From the NCBI GenBank assembly GCA_020723545.1, contig DYIS01000043.1:3230-12682 (forward strand): a DNA stretch of 9,453 bases, read 5' to 3'. Shown here in pieces: positions 5,262 through 9,453 of this stretch. The stretch is from Ktedonobacter racemifer (GTDB taxonomy: Bacteria; Chloroflexota; DTOL01; JACQYG01). The translations under genes were made by a program, and so were the position numbers. Numbering within the stretch: the stretch's first letter is position 1; every line of letters starts with the position of its first letter. The notes under the pieces are model-generated. The model was not told the origin of the DNA. It worked only from the letters and a program-made list of their open reading frames with translations, and made no database searches.

Positions 5262-7196
5262 ATGAATGACCGGAGACTGATGAGGCTCTTCTCGCCTCTC
5301 ACCATTAGGGGCATAGTGCTCAAAAACCGCATCGTCATGCCCCCTATGGGCACCCGCTACTCGACCTATCACGGAGCGGTGACCCCGAGGCTCATCGACT
5401 ATTACGTAGAAAGGGCCCGGGGTGGGGTGGGGCTCATTGTGGTCCAGTTTGCGGCCGTTTCGCCCGAAGGGTGTAGCTCCTGCTACCCCCTGGCCATTTG
5501 GGACGATGCTTTCGTCCCCGGGCTCAGGCGGCTGGCGAGAGCGGTTCAGGATGCCGGTGCCCCGGTGGCCATTCAGTTGGCCCATGCCGGTGGGAACACG
5601 GAAATCGCCTATGCGGGCACCCAGCCCGTGGGACCATCGGCGGTGCCGGCCACCGGGCGCCCGGTGCCCAGGGAACTTACCCTGGCCGAGATCCGGGCCT
5701 TGGTGGAGGCATTCGGCCAGGCAGCACGCCGGGCTATCGACGCCGGCTTCGACATGGTGCAGCTCCACATGGCCCACGGCTACCTGATCAACCAATTCCT
5801 GTCCGCCAGGTTCAACCGCCGCACTGACCGGTACGGTGGCGACCTGGAGAGCCGTAGCCGCTTTGCGCTGGAAGCCCTGGACCGGGTCCGGGAGGTGGTC
5901 GGCGGCAACACAGCCGTATCTTGCCGTCTAAACGCCGACGACGGTGTCCCTGGGGGACTCTCTCCAGCCGAGGCCCTGGTCGTGGCGCGGTTGTTGGAGG
6001 AGCACGGTGCCGACGTCATCGACGTCAGCGCTGGCATCGGTGATACCTTCTATATGAGTTCACCGCCCATGGCCCTGCCGCCTGGTTACTTGGTCCCCCT
6101 TGCCGCTCGCATCAAAGGTGCGGTCAACGTCCCGGTGGTGGCAGCAGGCAAGATCCACGATCCGTCCCTGGCCGAGGCCATACTTGTCACCGGTCAGGCC
6201 GATCTGATCGCCGTGGGAAGAGGCCTCATCGCTGACCCAGAATGGCCCCGGAAGGCCGCTGAAGGCCGATACGATGAGATCTGCCCCTGCCTGACCTGCA
6301 ATCGCCCCGAGTGTTACGGCCGTACAATTGTCAGGCAAGCGGATATGAGCTGCGTCACCAACCCTGCGGTAGGCCGGGAAGCGCTCTTTCGCCTGGAGCC
6401 CGTCGCCTCTCCCAAAGCTATATTGGTGGCTGGCGGAGGTCCAGCAGGAATGGAGTTCGCGACCATCGCCAGCCGCCGGGGCCACCGGGTGACTCTTTGC
6501 GAACGTGCGGACCGGTTGGGTGGGCAGCTCAACCTGGCTGCCGTCCCCCCGGGCAAGCAGGACCTGGCCCGCCTGACTGGCTATCTGGCGGGTCAATTGG
6601 CGAAATACCAGGTGGAGGTCCGTCTCGGCTGCACCGTGACCCGGGATCTGGTACGGCGTCTGGCGCCAGACGCGGTGGTGGTGGCCACCGGTGCCCGGCC
6701 ACTCGTGCCCGATGTCCCAGGCGCAGCGGCCTACGCCGTCACCGCCTGGGATATCCTGGAAGGAAAGGTGGCTCCTGGAAACAGGATGGTGGTGATCGGC
6801 GGGGGTGCTGTAGGTTGCGAAACCGCGGCGTACATGGCCCATCGGGGGGCCCAGGTGACCATACTCGAAATGCTGCCTGAGCTGGCTCAGGAATTTGTGC
6901 CCTGGACCCGGAAACTCCTCATTGGCTCGCTGGCGGACCTGGGAGTGGAGATCATCACCCAGGCCCGGGTAACGGCCATCGAAAGCAACGCCGTCCATTA
7001 CGACCGCCTGGGCCTGAGCAACCGGCTGGCGCCGGTGGATACCGTGGTGCTGGCCCTGGGGGCGGTGTCGGAACGAGGGATCGCCGACGAGCTCGTGAGT
7101 GATGGTCTTTCACCCTTCGTCCTCGGCGATAGCTTGAGGCCCCGTAGCGTGGCCGAAGCCATGCGGGAGGGATTTGAGTTGGGATATAGCATATGA
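5262..7196 (+). CDS. NADH:flavin oxidoreductase, Old Yellow Enzyme / 2,4-dienoyl-CoA reductase-like (FMN, Fe-S, FAD)
   Basis: A 644-residue multidomain ene-reductase; the family (FadH, BaiCD/BaiH, trimethylamine dehydrogenase) passes electrons from NAD(P)H through FAD and an Fe-S cluster to FMN. ATG 5262 follows AAAGGA with an 8-nt spacer. Residues 1-340 are an Old Yellow Enzyme barrel (LFSPLTIRG, NRIVMPPM, QLAHAGG, HMAHGYLINQFLS, NRRTDRYGG), with His169/His172 and Tyr174, the latter matching catalytic Tyr166 of FadH. A cysteine cluster follows at 341, 343, 346, 351 and 364. The FAD site is GGGPAG at 391-396 and the second nucleotide site GGGAVG at 513-518. Near residues 257-275, where FadH has catalytic His252 (WHEAR), this protein has GIGDTFYMSSPP with no histidine. 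It is therefore probably not a true dienoyl-CoA reductase; a non-CoA enone or enoate is a possible substrate. Its last codon overlaps the next start (ATGA). Confidence 0.93.
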   Translation: MNDRRLMRLFSPLTIRGIVLKNRIVMPPMGTRYSTYHGAVTPRLIDYYVERARGGVGLIVVQFAAVSPEGCSSCYPLAIWDDAFVPGLRRLARAVQDAGAPVAIQLAHAGGNTEIAYAGTQPVGPSAVPATGRPVPRELTLAEIRALVEAFGQAARRAIDAGFDMVQLHMAHGYLINQFLSARFNRRTDRYGGDLESRSRFALEALDRVREVVGGNTAVSCRLNADDGVPGGLSPAEALVVARLLEEHGADVIDVSAGIGDTFYMSSPPMALPPGYLVPLAARIKGAVNVPVVAAGKIHDPSLAEAILVTGQADLIAVGRGLIADPEWPRKAAEGRYDEICPCLTCNRPECYGRTIVRQADMSCVTNPAVGREALFRLEPVASPKAILVAGGGPAGMEFATIASRRGHRVTLCERADRLGGQLNLAAVPPGKQDLARLTGYLAGQLAKYQVEVRLGCTVTRDLVRRLAPDAVVVATGARPLVPDVPGAAAYAVTAWDILEGKVAPGNRMVVIGGGAVGCETAAYMAHRGAQVTILEMLPELAQEFVPWTRKLLIGSLADLGVEIITQARVTAIESNAVHYDRLGLSNRLAPVDTVVLALGAVSERGIADELVSDGLSPFVLGDSLRPRSVAEAMREGFELGYSI

Positions 7197-8476
7197 GGGA
7201 TGAGCCAACGGCTATGGTCATCGCGGGAGGCCGACTTATCGACGGGACCGGGCGCCCTCCGATGCCAAATACGGCAATAGTCATAAAGAACGGCTACATC
7301 ATGGCGGTCGGTCCAGAGGCACAGGTGGACGTGTCGAGGGCCGAGCCGGCAGTCCGCTTAGATGCCCGGGGGCTAGCTATCCTGCCGGGCCTCATCGACA
7401 GCCACGTCCACCTGACCTTCAGCGCTGGCCCCGATCACTCTTCCGTCATTCGCCAACTGGCAGAGGACCCTGACGAAAGGCTTCTGCTGCGGGCCTCCCG
7501 GCAAGCCCAGTTGGCTCTGGCCGCTGGCATCACTACGGTGCGCGACTGTGGGGGCAAGGGTGTCGTCACCATTGGACTCCGCGATGCCATCAAGGCCGGG
7601 CATATCATTGGCCCCCAGGTGCTGGCCTGCGGCATGCCTATCACCACTAAAGCTGGACACATGCACTTCCTGGGGTTGGAGGCTGATGGCGAGAACGAAC
7701 TCCGCTCAGCCGTGCGCAGCCAGGTCAGGGCCGGGGCCGACTTTATAAAGGTATGTGCCACCGGCGGGAACATGACGTCGGGCAGCAACCCTCGCCGGGC
7801 CCAGTACAGCCTTGCTGAGCTTACAGCAGCGGTAACGGAGAGCCATCGTCTGGGCTGCCGGGTGGCCTCTCACGCCATCGGGGCCGAAGGCATCCGGTAC
7901 TCCGTGGAGGCAGGCGCTGACACGATTGAGCACTTTCACTGGTTGGACGAAATCGGCCGCCATGCCTACGACCGAGGGGTGGTTCAGGAGCTCATCGCTC
8001 GCGGGCTCTTTGTAGGGGTGCCCCTGCCCGGCCTGTACCGGGTGCTCCTGCCTGGAGCAGGATGGGACGTGAGCGCAATGGCGTCGAAGCGGGCCGAGCT
8101 TCAGGCCCAGTTGGAGCCCGTGCGGCGGGCTATCCAAGATGGCGCTCCGTTCATTATCTCCAGCGACGCCGGGGTGCGCTTCACCCACTTTCAGGACTTC
8201 AGCCAGAGCCTGGAGGTCGCCGTTTTGGCCCTTGGGCTGACTCCCATGGAGGCCATTGTGGCCGCCACCTGCACGGCAGCTCAGGCCTTGGGTCTGGAGG
8301 ACCAGGTGGGCACCATTGAGGTGGGAAAGCGTGCCGATCTGGTTCTCGTCGACGGTGACCCTCTGGCGGACATCCGAGCAATTGGCAGGGTTCGTTGGGT
8401 TATCCGCCAAGGCCAAGTGGCCGCCCGGGACAGGCTGCTGGTCCTGGCGCCGGACCAAGGCGCAGGTGCCGGTTGA
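7193..8476 (+). CDS. amidohydrolase-superfamily metal-dependent hydrolase (COG1228, prolidase/imidazolonepropionase-like)
   Basis: A 427-residue cytoplasmic hydrolase. ATG 7193 overlaps the previous stop as ATGA, indicating coupling; GGGA (7181-7184) lies 8 nt upstream. A later in-frame ATG at 7214 is possible but less well placed. The N-terminus forms the small beta domain (AGGRLIDGTG). The binuclear metal set of this superfamily is complete: His71 and His73 (DSHVHL), Lys186 as the probable carboxylated lysine (FIKVCATGG), His227 (ASHAIG), His247 (IEHFHW) and Asp325 (SSDAG). The C-terminus returns to the beta domain (VGTIEVGKRADLVLVDGDPL). Characterised relatives of this subgroup include dipeptidases that cleave Xaa-Pro or Xaa-Arg/Lys, which would fit a peptide importer upstream. 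Other members open cyclic amides, so the exact bond is unknown. Confidence 0.92.
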   Translation: MRDEPTAMVIAGGRLIDGTGRPPMPNTAIVIKNGYIMAVGPEAQVDVSRAEPAVRLDARGLAILPGLIDSHVHLTFSAGPDHSSVIRQLAEDPDERLLLRASRQAQLALAAGITTVRDCGGKGVVTIGLRDAIKAGHIIGPQVLACGMPITTKAGHMHFLGLEADGENELRSAVRSQVRAGADFIKVCATGGNMTSGSNPRRAQYSLAELTAAVTESHRLGCRVASHAIGAEGIRYSVEAGADTIEHFHWLDEIGRHAYDRGVVQELIARGLFVGVPLPGLYRVLLPGAGWDVSAMASKRAELQAQLEPVRRAIQDGAPFIISSDAGVRFTHFQDFSQSLEVAVLALGLTPMEAIVAATCTAAQALGLEDQVGTIEVGKRADLVLVDGDPLADIRAIGRVRWVIRQGQVAARDRLLVLAPDQGAGAG

Positions 8477-8538
8477 CTGCCGGTCGCGTCCAGTGGCACT
8501 GGTGGCTAGGGTTTATTTGGAGCGGTGTAGCGGGATCT

Positions 8539-8551
8539 GGAGGTGCAACCC
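8539..8551 (+). promoter_or_regulatory. ribosome binding site of the aminotransferase gene
   Basis: GGAGGT (8539-8544) with a 7-nt spacer precedes ATG 8552. This supports 8552 as the ancestral start, upstream of the in-frame stop at 8633. The 75-nt gap after the amidohydrolase gene shows no convincing terminator, so the gene probably belongs to the same transcript. Confidence 0.7.
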
Positions 8552-9453
8552 ATGGAGACCAAGCGACGCGAGGCTCTGCGGATGGCAGGGGTTCCGTTTT
8601 CGGACATCCGGGTCATCTTTGAGCGCGCCACATAACTGGAAAAGGAGGGTGTGCCCATCATTCATATGGAGCTGGGCCGCCCTGATTTCGACACGCCGCC
8701 TCACGTCAAGATAGCAGCCGAAAGGGCACTGGAACAGGGCCTGGTGCACTATACCTCTAACTACGGCCTGTTCGAATTGCGCCAGGCTGTCGCGCTGAAG
8801 CTGCAGCGTGACAATGGCCTGAACTATGACCCCGGCGGGGAAATCGCCGTCACCGTGGGCGTGTCCGAGGCCATCTTCTCAATCATGAGTGCCTTCCTGG
8901 ATCAGGGCGACGAAGTGATCGTGCCCGGCCCCTCCTGGCTGAACTACCTCCGTATCCCGGCGATGATGGGGGCCCAGGTAGTCCCTTTGCCGCTGCCGGC
9001 GAAGGATGGTTTCCAGTTGGAGCCAGAGATGTTGGAGAGAGCTATCACCCCACTGACCAAGATGCTTGTCCTCATCTCTCCGCACAATCCCACCGGGGCG
9101 GTCCTGCAGAAGAAGACGTTGGAGTCAGTAGCCGCCCTGGTCCAACAGCACGATATCCTGGTCATCTCCGACGAGATCTACGAGAAGATCATCTACGACG
9201 GCCAGGCACACGTAAGCATTGCCGCCCTGCCTGGCATGAAGGAGCGGACCTTCTTACTCAACGGATTCTCCAAGGCATACTCGATGACCGGATGGCGGCT
9301 GGGCTACGTGGCTACCGACAGGGGGTTAATGGGCCCGTTGATCCGGGTGCATCAGTATGTGACCACTTGCGCCACTTCATTCGCCCAAGCTGGTGGAGTC
9401 CAGGCGTTGAACGGCCCCCAGGACTGTGTGGTCCAGCTGGTCGCCGAATTTCA
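8552..9453 (+). pseudogene. class I/II PLP-dependent aminotransferase with in-frame TAA at codon 28 (3' truncated by window edge)
   Basis: The reading frame from ATG 8552 encodes a fold-type I aminotransferase of the aspartate aminotransferase family, which moves an amino group between an amino acid and a 2-oxo acid using PLP. Codons 1-27 already look like the family N-terminus (MAGVPFSDIRVIFERAT). Codon 28 is TAA (8633-8635), and the same frame then continues with LEKEGVPIIHMELGRPDFDTPP and the rest of the domain. Downstream motifs are intact: YTSNYGLFELRQAV, HNPTG (Asn179), SDEIY (Asp207) and SKAYSMTGWRLGY with PLP-binding Lys241 (numbered from 8552 with the stop counted). A single base change from a sense codon such as GAA or CAA explains the stop; no frameshift is present. 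Either the gene is newly inactivated, it is restarted at ATG 8666 as a shorter protein lacking the N-terminal helix, or the base is a sequencing or assembly error. The window ends before the C-terminal domain. Confidence 0.82.
8642..8668 (+). promoter_or_regulatory. possible internal reinitiation site in the interrupted aminotransferase
   Basis: Seven bases after the TAA lies AAGGAGGG (8642-8649), and an in-frame ATG follows at 8666-8668, giving a protein beginning MELGRPDFDTPP. The 16-nt spacing is longer than ideal; a GTG at 8651 is too close. The AAGGAGGG also simply encodes the family-typical Lys-Glu-Gly, so it may be coincidence. If it works, it would rescue a protein without its first 38 residues. 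Confidence 0.3.

Noticed and set aside
6060..6998. Minus-strand open frame of 312 codons opposite the flavoprotein gene
   Set aside because: The + strand frame carries unmistakable FMN, Fe-S, FAD and NAD(P) motifs throughout. The antisense translation has no recognisable motif and no supporting ribosome site.

Overview
The window is a GC-rich bacterial stretch (roughly 60% G+C by eye). All genes are on the + strand, tightly packed, and start behind Shine-Dalgarno sequences. The best clue to the organism is the transporter's binding protein. It combines a twin-arginine motif, a lipoprotein cysteine and a Pro/Ala/Thr-rich linker, a style common in Chloroflexota (Anaerolineae/Dehalococcoidia-like). 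That assignment is an inference. No phage, IS, CRISPR or RNA gene was seen.

Layout. (1) 1-708: the C-terminal half of a LarA-family nickel-pincer racemase/epimerase, cut by the left edge. (2) 709-906: the longest gap, with a candidate promoter (twin CTATAA boxes) and an orphan strong Shine-Dalgarno. (3) 907-4384: an oligopeptide/dipeptide-type ABC importer, comprising a family 5 binding lipoprotein and two permeases. A perfect 14-bp hairpin lies between the binding protein and the first permease, and no ATPase gene follows. (4) 4396-5154: a metallo-beta-lactamase-fold hydrolase, 11 nt after the second permease. (5) After a 107-nt gap, 5262-8476: an Old Yellow Enzyme/dienoyl-CoA-reductase-like flavo-iron-sulfur reductase, overlapping by 4 nt a prolidase-like amidohydrolase of the imidazolonepropionase/COG1228 type. 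(6) From 8552 to the right edge: a class I PLP aminotransferase with an in-frame TAA at codon 28.

How the genes may work together (inference). The arrangement looks like an uptake-and-catabolism operon. A peptide-like or amide-containing compound would be imported by the ABC system and hydrolysed by the amidohydrolase and the metallo-hydrolase. Unsaturated intermediates would be reduced by the flavoenzyme. The resulting 2-hydroxy or 2-amino acids would be handled by the LarA-like enzyme and the aminotransferase. The sequence does not fix the substrate.

Most noteworthy are the premature stop in an otherwise well-conserved aminotransferase, the perfect hairpin at the binding-protein/permease junction, the reductase that keeps the Old Yellow Enzyme core but lacks the usual dienoyl-CoA-reductase histidine and has an unusual cysteine cluster, and the missing transporter ATPases. 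None of these amounts to a clearly new system. The gene set is best read as an uncharacterised catabolic cluster.
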